A stretch of 64,000 nt of DNA from Streptacidiphilus sp. PB12-B1b. Lineage in GTDB: Bacteria > Actinomycetota > Actinomycetes > Streptomycetales > Streptomycetaceae. Positions 36,072 through 44,941 of this stretch are shown here, piece by piece. The DNA lies in assembly GCF_014084125.1 (NCBI RefSeq), contig NZ_CP048405.1:3906001-3970000 (forward strand). The letters run 5' to 3'. Position 1 is the first letter of the stretch. Each line of letters opens with the position of its first letter. The notes beneath the pieces are model-generated. The model was not told the origin of the DNA. It searched no databases and saw only the letters and a list, made by a program, of their open reading frames with translations. The translations under genes and the position numbers were made by a program.

Positions 36072-36163
36072 CCCAGGCGCTGTTGGTCCTGCTCGGCGCT
36101 GCCCTGCTCGGCCAGCGGTGGGATAGAGGCCGCCCCGGTCACCTCAGCGGTAGCGCCTTCCGA

Positions 36164-36822
36164 CTAGGCCATTTCTTTTGGATCTAGGCCATTTCTTTTG
36201 GATCGCTCGTGCGAAACTGGGCGATCGACGGCACCTGGGAGCGGGTCTTCACCGCGCTGCTCGCCCATGCCGATACCGAGGGCGACCTGAAGCGGGTCGT
36301 CGCGGTGGACTCCACCATCGTGCGTGCGCACCAGAACGCCGCCAGGGCCCGCACAAAGGGCCCCGGCCAGCGAACGGGTCCGCCACGCGATCGGACGCCC
36401 GCGTGGCGGGCTGACCCCGAAGGTCCACCTCGCCGCGGACAGCCGCTGCCGCCCGCCGTGCTTCCACCTCACACCCGGCCAGGCCGGCGACGCGCCCGCG
36501 TTCGAGCACGTCATGGCCGCCCTGCGCGTCCCCAGAGCGGTCGGCCGCCCCCGCACCCGGCCTTTCACGGTCCTGGCCGACCGGGTACTCGTCCCAGGTG
36601 ATCCGCGACCACCCGCGCAGACGCCACATCCGGGCAGTGATCCCACAACCCTCCAACCAGATCGCCAACCGCAACACCGTCGAACGCTGCATCAACCGCC
36701 TCAAGAACTGGCGCGGACCGGCCACCCGCTAGGAAAAGACCACCACCGTCTACCGGGCCGGACTCCACATCGCCGGCATCTACATCTGGTCAGCCCGCTG
36801 ATCCAAAAGAAAGACCCTAGCC
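36164..36822 (+). mobile_element. IS5-family element, deleted derivative with both terminal repeats
   Basis: The ends are inverted repeats: CTAGGCCATTTCTTTTGGATC on the left and the complement of CTAGGGTCTTTCTTTTGGATC on the right. The left end has the repeat core twice in tandem (36168-36201). Inside, shifted frames encode IDGTWERVFTALLAHAD, VVAVDSTIVRAHQNAA, RGGLTPKVHLAAD, then RDHPRRRHIRAVIPQPSNQ, NTVERCINRLKNWRGPATR, a stop, and TTTVYRAGLHIAGIYIWSAR. The N-terminal domain and part of the core are gone. Related to the remnant at 26,985. Could be moved only in trans. Confidence 0.75.
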
Positions 36823-37394
36823 GGTGCCCGACCCCGCAAGGTGTCGCGGACTGTGCGGGGCGCTCACCATGTACTCGACGTTCTCCTGGGAGACCGTGCA
36901 CTCCGCCCGCACCGGACAGGCGGTACGGGCCATCGGGAGTGCCGTCTCCACCGTGTCGCCGGGTTGGGTGCCGTCCTCATCGGCATCACCGCAGCCCGAA
37001 CCGTCGGGGCCTGACCCGCTCGGCAGGGGAACGGCGGGCTCGCGAAGTCCACGGACCGGCACCGCAAGCAGGGGGCTTGCGCGATAGCAGCGGTGCCCCG
37101 GCCCGTCATCGCGGTGACCCGCTTTCGTGGAAACGGGTCGCCCGGATGGTCTATCTCGTCCGACGGATGAGGATCGGCGCACACTTGGGCTGTTCAGAGC
37201 GAGAGTGCCGAGACGGTGACGTCGTCGGGGTGCGGGCGGCACCAGGGCGTGCAGGATGGGGAACGGGAAGCCAGCAGACCGCCGGGACCGCAGGTGGTCC
37301 CTTTCCCTGGGGCCCGCACGACGGGTGCCGTGGTCCCGTACCGGTGCGGGCTGCTCCCTGTGCGGGCGGCCGCGGATGCGAAAGGAACCCCGCC
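36823..37394. other. No confident gene
   Basis: About 570 bases after the IS remnant. A minus-strand frame contains ARTACPVRAECTVSQ, which recalls the CxxC part of WhiB proteins, but the rest of the family pattern is absent. The last bases (AAAGGAA at 37380) are the ribosome site for the hydrolase gene. Confidence 0.35.
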
Positions 37395-38222
37395 ATGCCT
37401 GTCATCACCACCCGCGACGGTGTCGAGATCTTCTACAAGGACTGGGGGTCGGGTCGTCCGGTGGTCTTCATCCATGGCTGGCCGCTGAACGGCGACGCCT
37501 GGGAGGACCAGCTCAAAGCGGTCGCCGACGCGGGCTTCCGCGGTATCGCGCATGACCGCCGCGGCCACGGGCGTTCTACCCCGGTGTGGGACGGCTACGA
37601 CTTCGACACCTTCGCCGACGACCTCAACGACCTCATCACGCAGCTCGACCTGCACGATGTCACGCTGGTCGCGCACTCCATGGGAGGCGGTGAACTGGCC
37701 CGCTACATCGGTCGGCACGGCACCGACCGGATCAGCCAGGCGGTGCTGCTCTCCGCCGTCACGCCGCTGATGCTGCAGGGCCCGGACAACCCCGAGGGCG
37801 TCCCGCAGAAGGTCTTCGACGGCATCAAGGACGGCATCATCGCCGAGCGCTCGCAGTTCTGGAAGGACACCGCCGAGGGCTTCTTCGGCGCCAACCGCCC
37901 CGGCAACAAGGTCACGCAGGGCAACAAGGACGCCTTCTGGTACATGGCCATGGCCCAGACCATCGAGGGCGGCGTGGACTGCGTGGACGCGTTCGCCGCG
38001 ACGGACTTCCACGACGACCTGAAGAAGTTGGACATCCCGACGCTGATCGTGCACGGCGACGACGACCAGGTCGTGCCGATCGACGCCACCGGGCGCAAAT
38101 CCGCGAAGATCATCCCGAACGCGACCCTCAAGGTCTACCAGGGCGGCTCCCACGGCATCGCCCTGGTCCCCGGCGACAAGGAGAAGTTCAACAAGGACCT
38201 CCTCGAGTTCCTCAACAGCTGA
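37395..38222 (+). CDS. Alpha/beta hydrolase, non-haem chloroperoxidase/arylesterase type
   Basis: 275 residues, the cofactor-free haloperoxidase length. Oxyanion region VFIHGWPLNGDAW, nucleophile elbow LVAHSMGGGELARYIG, catalytic Asp in IVHGDDDQVVPI, and His in YQGGSHGIALV. The triad is complete. Members catalyse ester or perhydrolysis reactions; halogenation in vivo is doubtful. ATG at 37395 with AAAGGAA; ends at a strong terminator. Confidence 0.9.
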   Translation: MPVITTRDGVEIFYKDWGSGRPVVFIHGWPLNGDAWEDQLKAVADAGFRGIAHDRRGHGRSTPVWDGYDFDTFADDLNDLITQLDLHDVTLVAHSMGGGELARYIGRHGTDRISQAVLLSAVTPLMLQGPDNPEGVPQKVFDGIKDGIIAERSQFWKDTAEGFFGANRPGNKVTQGNKDAFWYMAMAQTIEGGVDCVDAFAATDFHDDLKKLDIPTLIVHGDDDQVVPIDATGRKSAKIIPNATLKVYQGGSHGIALVPGDKEKFNKDLLEFLNS

Positions 38223-38258
38223 CGCGCCCGGACGCAGCGAGCGGCACAGCAGAGCAAC

Positions 38259-38300
38259 GCCACCGCCCCGCCCGAATGCCCGTCCGGGCGGGGCGGTGGC
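38259..38300 (+). terminator. Strong intrinsic terminator
   Basis: A 16-bp perfect stem (GCCACCGCCCCGCCCG with its complement) and a 10-base loop, 36 bases after the hydrolase stop. The following 38,303-38,590 hold no gene I recognise. Confidence 0.8.
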
Positions 38301-38590
38301 GCCATGACGGCATGGCCCGGCAGATCGTCGACGTCGAATTCGACACCGACCAGATCCTCCACACCCCCAACCCCCGGCCACGCCGCTGACCCGGCGCGGC
38401 ACACTGCAGGACCAAGGAGTACATCCTTCGATCCCAGGAGGGCAGACAATGCGTTGTGGTGGGCCGGCCGCTGCGGCTGTGAGGTTTCCGCTGCCCTGGT
38501 CCCAGCCGTCGATTCCCGGGTGCCCGGTGGCGGTCCATTCGCCTACGCCTCGCTGCCGTCAGCACCCTCGCGGGATCTACGGGGGCCGGA

Positions 38591-38746
38591 TCACTCAGCG
38601 GGATGCGCCCCAGAACAAGCAGGAGGCCGTCCTGTGGGCGGGCGCTCGTTGCCGGTCACCTTGCCGGCGCCTTCCTTGGCCTTGCCCTTGAGCTTGTCCG
38701 CGGCGCTCGAAGCCTTGTCGTCGGCACCCCTGGTCATCTCCTCCAT
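38591..38746 (-). CDS. CsbD-like stress protein, C-terminus altered
   Basis: 51 codons. The first half, DDKASSAADKLKGKAKEGAG then KVTGNER, is a clear CsbD motif (helical, Lys/Ala-rich, stress-induced small protein). CsbD proteins continue with an EGK-DQAKG repeat; here the sequence changes to RPPTGRPPACSGAHPAE, so the end is lost by frame error or rearrangement. Two in-frame ATGs, 38746 and 38737. Confidence 0.55.
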   Translation of the reverse strand: MEEMTRGADDKASSAADKLKGKAKEGAGKVTGNERPPTGRPPACSGAHPAE

Positions 38747-38847
38747 CGGTTGAGACGGGGACTGCCTCGGCCCGTCGCCTACCCCGCGATCCATCCGGCA
38801 CCGGTGCCAGGATCCGCAGCTTTCGGCGGGCGGTGTCCGGCCCACCG

Positions 38848-39270
38848 TCAGCCGGTCGACGCCGGGTTCCCGCTGCGTGGTCGGCGTCGCCGGGCGAGCA
38901 GCGGTGTCAGCGCCGCGATCGCGGCCGCCTGGCCGATCAGGGCCCAGACTTTGTCGGCGAACCAGGTCGGTTCGTACATGTCCGGCAGCGGGCCGAGGGT
39001 GCCGGGGTCGGCGTAACGGTAAAGCAGGATCGCTGCCAGGCCGGCGGCGGCGGTCAGCCAGGCGAAGGCGTCGCCAGCCACGTGCCGCCAGAACACCACG
39101 AGCAGCGCCGCGATGGTGGCGGCAGCGGCCTCGATGCGGAACAGCGTGCCCTCGCTGACGGTGGAGGAGGTGACCGAAGAGTACTGGTGGGCCAGCTTGA
39201 GGTGGATGTAGGCGTCGACTGCGAGGCCAACAGCTGCGACACCTCGCAGGACAAGGGACACGGCGGCCAT
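38848..39270 (-). CDS. Four-helix integral membrane protein
   Basis: 140 residues with four hydrophobic helices (VSLVLRGVAAVGLAVDAYIH, IEAAAATIAALLVVFW, AFAWLTAAAGLAAILLYRYAD, VWALIGQAAAIAALTPLLA). A His in helix 1 (DAYIHLKLA) and a membrane-edge loop (MYEPTWFADK) are notable. Common in actinobacteria next to cupredoxins. Distal gene of the minus-strand envelope cluster; the cupredoxin stop is 10 bases upstream, so they are co-transcribed. Confidence 0.72.
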   Translation of the reverse strand: MAAVSLVLRGVAAVGLAVDAYIHLKLAHQYSSVTSSTVSEGTLFRIEAAAATIAALLVVFWRHVAGDAFAWLTAAAGLAAILLYRYADPGTLGPLPDMYEPTWFADKVWALIGQAAAIAALTPLLARRRRPRSGNPASTG

Positions 39271-39280
39271 GAGGGGCTCC

Positions 39281-39697
39281 TTACCGGACTGTCAGTGTGC
39301 CGTGCATGGATGCGTGGATGGTGCACACGTACGGGTAGGTGCCGGCAATGGCCGGGGCGGTGAACGTCGCCGATTTGCCGGGGGTGACAGGTCCCGTGTC
39401 GAACTTGCCGCCGGAACTGGTCAGGGTGTGCGTGGTGGAGTCGTGGTTGACGATGGTGATGGTCTGCCCGGGGTGCACTGTCAGGTTCATCGGGCTGAAG
39501 GCGAAGTTGTCGATGACTATCTGTGCCGCTGCCGCGGCGGGGGCAGAGCTCGGGGCGCCCGGGCTGCTGGGGGAGCTCTGGCTGTTCGGGGCTGTCATCG
39601 GAGCCGGGGTGGATGGGGCGGCTGTCGAGGAGCAGCCGGCGATGGCCAGCAGGAGTACCGCTGCCGGGAGCACGATGCGGATCGGGTTTCTGGGCAT
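39281..39697 (-). CDS. Cupredoxin-like lipoprotein (plastocyanin/azurin fold)
   Basis: 138 residues. Lipobox LLLAIAGC, a Ser/Pro/Ala-rich linker to about residue 58, then a type-1 copper domain: His in NHDSTTHTLT and the Cys-His-Met ligand set in YVCTIHASMHGTL. Expected to be a membrane-anchored extracellular electron carrier or copper-binding protein. The ATG at 39697 has AAGGA upstream; the longer frame is shadow of the neighbouring lipoprotein gene. Confidence 0.85.
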   Translation of the reverse strand: MPRNPIRIVLPAAVLLLAIAGCSSTAAPSTPAPMTAPNSQSSPSSPGAPSSAPAAAAAQIVIDNFAFSPMNLTVHPGQTITIVNHDSTTHTLTSSGGKFDTGPVTPGKSATFTAPAIAGTYPYVCTIHASMHGTLTVR

Positions 39698-39734
39698 GTC
39701 ATGTCCTTCTTTGCGGAGCGGCTCGGCTGTGCGG

Positions 39735-40421
39735 CTATTCGCTCCAGCACCCGAGGATGTCGGTAGCGACTTCGTAGGACAGGTCGGCCCGGGAGAGCTG
39801 GTTGGGGCCGGACGCGGCTGGCATGCCGGTGGCGTCGACTTGCAGGGTCTTGCCGTCCTTGAGGACAACGGTGGCGCCGCCTGCGGACTCGTACCCGGGA
39901 TTGCCCAGGGCCTGGGCCATGGTCAGCGCCTTGGTCGTGCCCAGCTGCTTGCGGAGCGCTTGGAAGTAGGCGGTCGCCGTCGTGGCGTCGGGTGATTCCT
40001 TCACTGACAGCACCAGGGGGCCGGCTGGGAGGTGATACGTGCAGGTGTAGACGTGGTCGGTCCATGTGGTGGTCGTGGCCGGCGCGGAACTCAGAGCGAG
40101 GATTGCGGTGACGTCCTGCTTGATCTCGGATCCGCAGACCAACACGGCCGATGCCGACGGTCCGGCGGCCTGTGTCGCCGTACCCGGCATCTGCATGCCC
40201 GGCGACATCGACATGCGAGGGGCCGTCGCCGCACCCGGCGCCGTCGGCACGCCGGTGGAGGCCGCTGCGCCGGGCGCGGCGGAACCCGTGGCGTTCGTTG
40301 AGGCGCAGCCGGCCACCGTCAGGGCCGTGAGCGCGGCAGCGGCAGCAATGCTTCGCAGACGGTTGTTCCGTCGTGGGCCGTGCGGTCGGGTTTCGCTGTT
40401 GGCACGCTTGTGGGTGGTCAT
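39735..40421 (-). CDS. Secreted lipoprotein of unknown function
   Basis: 228 residues. Arg-rich head, lipobox LTALTVAGC, a ~50-residue Ala/Pro/Met linker (MSMSPGMQMPG, possibly copper-binding), and a globular domain (ACTxxVCGSEIKQDVTAIL..., YTCTYHLPAGPLVLSVKES, then RADLSYEVATDILGCW). Four Cys could pair. Sits between the cupredoxin and sortase genes on the same strand, suggesting a shared envelope or copper role. Confidence 0.7.
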   Translation of the reverse strand: MTTHKRANSETRPHGPRRNNRLRSIAAAAALTALTVAGCASTNATGSAAPGAAASTGVPTAPGAATAPRMSMSPGMQMPGTATQAAGPSASAVLVCGSEIKQDVTAILALSSAPATTTTWTDHVYTCTYHLPAGPLVLSVKESPDATTATAYFQALRKQLGTTKALTMAQALGNPGYESAGGATVVLKDGKTLQVDATGMPAASGPNQLSRADLSYEVATDILGCWSE

Positions 40422-40445
40422 CGTCCCCTCCTCACGAAGGTGTGC

Positions 40446-41195
40446 TCAGGCCCGGTGGGTGCCGGTGAGGGTGGCGTAGACGACGGTGTCGTCCAGGTAG
40501 TGCTGGGTGGCGTGGTCGAACGGCCCGCTGCAGGTGATCAGGCGCAGCTGGGCGTTGGTGGTGTTGCCGTAGACGGTCAGGGTCGGGAAGGCGTCCTTGG
40601 GATACCGGTTGACGCCGTCAATTCGGAACACCGCCACAGTGCCGTCGCTGCGGCTGATGTTCACGGTGTCTCCTGGGCGCAGCGCCCCGAGGTCGTAGAA
40701 GACGCCCTGGACTCCGCCGGTGCCGTCGATGTGGCCGACGATGACCGAGGGGCCGATCTGGCCGGGGGCCGGTGAGTTCCGGTACCAGCCCGGGAACGCG
40801 ACGTTGGACAGCGGCGGCACCTCCAGCGTGCCGTCGGGGTTCTGACCGAGTTTCAGCAGCGTGTGGTAAACACCGATCGCCGGGATGCTGATCGAGACGG
40901 GGGTCAGCGCAGGCGCGGTCCGGGCAGCCGACGAGGGCGGCGCGGGCACGGCCGGAACGTTGGATGGGCCGGTGATCGTGCTCGACGCGCCCTGGGCGCC
41001 CGCAGGTGCCGGGGTCGGGTCGGGCGCCGGGAGGCCAGTGGCCGGCAGCCCGGCCGAGGCCGGAGGCTGGGGCGCGTGGTGCTGGCTGGAGAACCCGACG
41101 GCCAGCGTCCCTCCGGATGCGACCAGGAGTACGGCGGCCGCCGACGCCAGCAGGCGCCGGCGGCCACTACCGAACAGTCGTATCAACCAAGACAT
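40446..41195 (-). CDS. Class F sortase
   Basis: 249 residues. N-terminal signal-anchor (LLASAAAVLLVASGGTLAVGF), Pro/Ala-rich stalk, and a sortase domain from about 95: ISIPAIGVYHTLLKLG, catalytic His in VIVGHIDGTGG, catalytic Cys in LRLITCSGPFD, and YLDDTVVYATLTG at the end. Class F enzymes are the actinobacterial sortases of poorly defined substrate. The CHRD protein encoded 6 bases upstream, with its C-terminal helix and basic tail, is the natural candidate substrate. Confidence 0.88.
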   Translation of the reverse strand: MSWLIRLFGSGRRRLLASAAAVLLVASGGTLAVGFSSQHHAPQPPASAGLPATGLPAPDPTPAPAGAQGASSTITGPSNVPAVPAPPSSAARTAPALTPVSISIPAIGVYHTLLKLGQNPDGTLEVPPLSNVAFPGWYRNSPAPGQIGPSVIVGHIDGTGGVQGVFYDLGALRPGDTVNISRSDGTVAVFRIDGVNRYPKDAFPTLTVYGNTTNAQLRLITCSGPFDHATQHYLDDTVVYATLTGTHRA

Positions 41196-41201
41196 GTCGG
41201 T

Positions 41202-42014
41202 CTACTTCTCGACGCTGGTCCGTCGACGCAGGACCAGGACGCCCCCGGCTGCTGCTGCCAGGCCCGCACCGACCGCGAACAGCCACGGGTCCTGGAGGCC
41301 GGAGGTCCCCCCGCCACCGGTGTTCACCGAGCCGCTGGGAACCGCGGCCATCTGCGAGACGGCCAGCGGCCCGCACAGCGCCGGGGACGTCGCGGCCAGC
41401 GGCAGCGAGGGCACGAGGTCGCTGGGCTCGCCCTGGGCCTTGGCGCTCAGCGTCGCCGGGTCGATCCCGTGGACCACGATGACGGCCTTGCCGGCCTTGA
41501 TCGAGGCCGTGGTCGCCGCGTCCAGGGTGATGGTGCGCGCGTAGTGGAAGCTTGCGCCGGACGGTGCGATCTTGATGTCGGTACCGGCAGCCGGGCTGGT
41601 GTCACCGGACACGCTCAGCGTGGTGCCGATCCCCCCGTAGGCCGGGCCGCCCTCGGTGGTGCTGATGACGCCGTCGCCGTTCTTGTCCGCCGAGGTGGTC
41701 GGGCACATGCCCAGCCCGTTGATGTGGATGTGCTGCACGTGCGGGAACGGCGCGTTCATGAACGTCGCGGCCAGTCCCTTGACGTCCTCGGTGACCACGG
41801 CCTTGTTCCCGGTCAGCGTGAGCATCAACATGCCTGAGCCGGTGGCGTGGTTGAGCGGGTTCAGCGTCGCCATGTACGTAGTGCTGGCGGTGCTGGCGGT
41901 GCTGGCAGGCGTCTGCGCGCTCGCAGGCGAGGCGGTGAACGCCAGCGGCAGCGCGAGAAGCGCGACCGGGGCCGCCATAGCCAGGACCCTGGTCGTCCTC
42001 TTCGTGTTCGTCAT
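41202..42014 (-). CDS. CHRD-domain cell-surface protein
   Basis: 270 residues. Signal peptide (VLAMAAPVALLALPLAFTA, cut near ASA), CHRD domain (MATLNPLNHATGSGMLMLTL, FPHVQHIHINGLGMCP, TKDG-like DKNGDGVISTTEGG), then a glycine-rich spacer, a helix (WLFAVGAGLAAAAGGVLVL) and RRRTSVEK. This C-terminus looks like a sorting signal, but no LPXTG is present; NTGGGG or a similar site would have to serve. ATG with GGAGG upstream. First gene of the sortase-cupredoxin group; its upstream DNA ends at the palindrome border. Confidence 0.82.
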   Translation of the reverse strand: MTNTKRTTRVLAMAAPVALLALPLAFTASPASAQTPASTASTASTTYMATLNPLNHATGSGMLMLTLTGNKAVVTEDVKGLAATFMNAPFPHVQHIHINGLGMCPTTSADKNGDGVISTTEGGPAYGGIGTTLSVSGDTSPAAGTDIKIAPSGASFHYARTITLDAATTASIKAGKAVIVVHGIDPATLSAKAQGEPSDLVPSLPLAATSPALCGPLAVSQMAAVPSGSVNTGGGGTSGLQDPWLFAVGAGLAAAAGGVLVLRRRTSVEK

Positions 42015-42077
42015 CGTGCTTTCCTCCAACTGCGTGGTGGTACACGGCTTGCGATGACTTCTCGGGAGACGGTGCCC

Positions 42078-43556
42078 CGGCGCAACCAGGTGCTGGCGGC
42101 GATGGCGGGCTACGGGACCATCACCCGGGCGCAGGCCGCCGCCTACCAGGCTTCGGGCCTGGGGTTGAGGGCCAGTGCGCCGCGGGAGGGTTGTATCACG
42201 GCCCGGCGGGGTGAGGCGTTTTTCTGCGACTATGTCGAGCACCTGATCCTGCGGGATCCGCGGTTCGGGCCGACGGTGGCCGCGCGTCAGGCGTTGTGGA
42301 ACCGTGGTGGTCTGCAGATCCGTACCACGCTGGATCCCCGCAGCGAGCAGGCGGCCGACGTTTCGGTGGGCGGGCATGCCTATCCCGGGGACCGTGCTGC
42401 CGCTGCTGTCACCCTGGTCCAGCCGGGTACGGGCAGGATCCTGGCGATGGCCCAGAGCCGGCCTTACGGCAACGGGAGCGGTCAGACGGACCTGAACTAC
42501 AACACCGATCGGCTGATGGGCGGCGGCAGCGGGTTTCCCACCGGTTCCACGTTCAAGGCGGTGACCGCGGCCGCCGCTCTGGAGCAGGGCATTCCGATGT
42601 CGTACACCCTGGACGCGCCCTACCAGGCGGACTATCCGCAGATGACGGACTGCACGGGCGCGGTCCATCCGCAGACCCCGGGGGACCGGAACGACAGTCC
42701 CGATCTGCAGGGCGAGTTCAACATGAAGACGGCCATGGCGATGTCGGTCAACACCTATTTCGTTCCGTTGGAGGCCAAGGCGGGCCTGTGCAACGTCGTG
42801 CGCATGGCCCAGAAGCTGGGCCTGGGCTACCAGGCCGCCCTGGATCCGGGCCATCCCGACCGGCTCTATCCGCTGCAGCAGGTGCAGTCGCTGACGCTGG
42901 GTGTCAACTCCTACACCCCGCTGCAGATCGCCGGGGTGTACGCCGCCTTCGCCGCGGACGGCCTGTACTGTCAGCCGATGGCGATCACCTCGGTCGCCGA
43001 CAGCGCCGGCCGTGTTCTGAGCACTCCCAGGCCGCAGTGCAGCCAGGTGATGTCGCCCACCACCGCCGAATCGGTCAACACCCTGCTGGCGAGCGTGGTC
43101 GCGGACGGCGGCACCGCCTCGAGCATCGGCGACATCGGCTGGCAGGACGCGGGCAAGACCGGTACGACCAACAACAGCCTGCAGGTGTGGTTCACCGGCT
43201 ACACCAGGCAGATCGCCGCCTCCACCGTGGTCAGCGACACCACCGCGCCGCTGGGCTCCCTGGACGGCGTCACCCTGGGTCCGACGTACTTCCCCGTCGC
43301 CTACGGCTACTCCATGGCCGGGCCGATCTGGGCGCAGGCCATGACCGGGGCGATGGCCGGACTGCCCCGGGAGCCCTTGGACCAGACCCCGTTCACCGAT
43401 CCCGACCCCGCGCAGTCCGCCGATCCCTCGGCCTCTCCGTCCCCCTCGGCCAGCGGTTCCACCACCGGCTACGCCCGCCACCGCGCCGGGCCCGGCCGCG
43501 CCCCGCGCGCCCCGCGTCCCGCCCGTCCCGCCCGCCGTCCGCGCACCACCGCCTGA
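42078..43556 (+). pseudogene. Penicillin-binding protein, 5'-truncated copy
   Basis: Identical to residues from about 265 onward of the class A PBP encoded at 61713-63944: transpeptidase motifs SxxK (GSTFKAVTAAAAL), SVN (AMSVNTYFV) and KTGTT are intact, but the signal-anchor and the whole glycosyltransferase domain are missing. The open frame starts in unrelated DNA upstream of the CHRD gene, with an ATG at 42056 out of any ribosome-site context. Not expected to make a functional enzyme. Confidence 0.85.
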
Positions 43557-43600
43557 ACGGCGGTGCGCGGGGCCCGGGCGCCGGGATCCGGTACAGTCCC

Positions 43601-43670
43601 GGCCTGGGGCGGCCTGGGGCGGCCTGGGGCGGCCTGGGGCGGCCGGGGGCGGCCGGGGGCGGCCGGGCGG
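43601..43670. repeat. 10-bp tandem repeat
   Basis: GGCCTGGGGC four times, then GGCCGGGGGC twice and a degenerate unit, starting 45 bases after the PBP stop. Mirror copy at 61599-61668. Confidence 0.85.
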
Positions 43671-43695
43671 GGCGGGGCGGGGCCGAGGGGGCGGG

Positions 43696-44122
43696 ATGCA
43701 GGGAGTGGTGCTCGTCCTGTCCGAGGGGTACGACCTCGCGTTCCTGTGGCGGCGTGCGTCGGCCCTGGGGGCGGTGGCGAGGTCCGGGATCCACCGGGGC
43801 GGGTTCTCGGTCGGGTCCGGCCGGGGCGGCGCGGTGCAGGTCGCGGGGAGGCGGGCGTGCTCGGGGAGTTCGACCGGGGTGCGCTCGCCGGCGTCCGCTC
43901 GGTTCTGGGGGGCCGGTGGGCGTCTTCGCCTTCGAGTACCGGATGGGGGACCTGCTCTTCGTCTCGCGTGTGCTGGTCGCCCTGCTCGACTCCCTGCGCT
44001 GCTGCCTGTGCAACGACCACGGCCTGAGTGCCCCGGGCCGTTCGGTCGTGCGCGCCGTGTCCCGGCGCCCCGCCGGGGACTGGCGCAAAGCCCCGACCCT
44101 CCCGGCCGCCGCCGACGCGTGA
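43696..44122 (+). CDS. Hypothetical protein with two likely frame errors
   Basis: The start MQGVVLVLSEGYDLAFLWRR and the end FAFEYRMGDLLFVSRVLVAL / CCLCNDHGLSAPG are protein-like but lie in different frames. Joining them through EVRDPPGRVLGRVRPGRRG needs one extra base at the G run near 43,770 and one at the G run near 43,911. The arms disagree exactly here (five versus four Gs), so the run length is uncertain. The Cys cluster near the end is notable. No family recognised. Confidence 0.45.
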
Positions 44123-44203
44123 GGGCGCCGTGCCCGCGGGCGCGGGTGCCCGCGCGGCGGCACCCGGTGACGGTGCGTCGGTCGGCTTGGGGGTGGGGGT
44201 GGT

Positions 44204-44821
44204 TCAGGGGTGGGCGGGGCCGACGTGGTGCAGGGCGGCGCGGGTGAGGGTGGTGGCGGTGTGCACGACGCTGGCGATGGCGGTCTGGGGGTCCAGTCCG
44301 TGCAGGTCGGTCAGGTTGAACAGGGCCTCGGCGCTGACCACGACCGCCAGGTCCCGCTTGAGCTGGGTCAGGGCGGCCGGGTCGGTGGTGCCCAGGGTGG
44401 CGTCCAGGGGGGACAGTGCGTGGTCGATCAGGCCGAAGCGCAGGCCGGGCCGGGCGGCGGACTCGGCGGGCCGGGTGACGGTGGAGGCGATCATCGCGCG
44501 GACCACGCCCTGGCGGGCCTGCACGTGGCGCAGCAGGAACTCGGTGGCCGCCGCGACCCGCTCCACCGGGTCCCGGCTGTCGGCCACCGGCGCCAGCGCC
44601 TGGTCCGGGGTGGGCAGCTGCCCGGCGATGGACTCCTGCAGCAGGCTGGCCAGGTCGGGGAAGTAGCGGTAGGCGGTGGCCTCGGAGACCAGTGCCGCCC
44701 GGGCGACCTCGGGCATGGTCACCTCGCCCCCGGTGCGGCCCAGCTCGGCCGCGGCCTGCACGATCGCGGTGCGCGTGCGCAGCTTCTGGTTGGCACGGCC
44801 GGCTGTGGTCTGCGACGGCAT
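44204..44821 (-). CDS. TetR-family repressor
   Basis: 205 residues. HTH: RTRTAIVQAAAELGRTGGEV, MPEVARAALVSEATAYRYFPDLASLLQ (recognition helix ATAYRYF). The ligand domain follows. GGAGG seven bases before the ATG at 44821. It is divergent from a cupin gene with a perfect 18-bp palindrome in between, and a matching palindrome precedes the hydrolase gene at 47288, so it probably controls all three. Mirror copy at 60449-61066. Confidence 0.88.
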   Translation of the reverse strand: MPSQTTAGRANQKLRTRTAIVQAAAELGRTGGEVTMPEVARAALVSEATAYRYFPDLASLLQESIAGQLPTPDQALAPVADSRDPVERVAAATEFLLRHVQARQGVVRAMIASTVTRPAESAARPGLRFGLIDHALSPLDATLGTTDPAALTQLKRDLAVVVSAEALFNLTDLHGLDPQTAIASVVHTATTLTRAALHHVGPAHP

Positions 44822-44910
44822 GGGTCCGCCTCCCGTTCGCACTCGGTTGGGTGATCGCGCTCCCGCGACGGGAGCCGGCTTGCATGGTACGACGCAAGCA
44901 CCCTACAGTC

Positions 44911-44928
44911 GTGAGAGTATACTCTCAC
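44911..44928. promoter_or_regulatory. TetR operator (perfect 18-bp palindrome)
   Basis: GTGAGAGTATACTCTCAC, a perfect dyad, five bases before the AGGAG of the cupin gene and 90 bases from the TetR start. The only AT-rich spot in the region. Core TGAGAG-N4-CTCT recurs at 47306-47323. Confidence 0.7.
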
Positions 44929-44941
44929 AAAGGAGTCGGTC

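Noticed and set aside
36817-37242. WhiB-like regulator on the minus strand (ARTACPVRAECTVSQ)
   Set aside because: The CPVRxEC motif is suggestive, but the first Cys region, the GVWGG turn and the basic tail are missing; not enough to call even a fragment.
41202-44897. 1,231-codon minus-strand frame ending in the CHRD protein
   Set aside because: Only the last 270 codons are a gene with a ribosome site; the rest is a shadow of the PBP and small gene.
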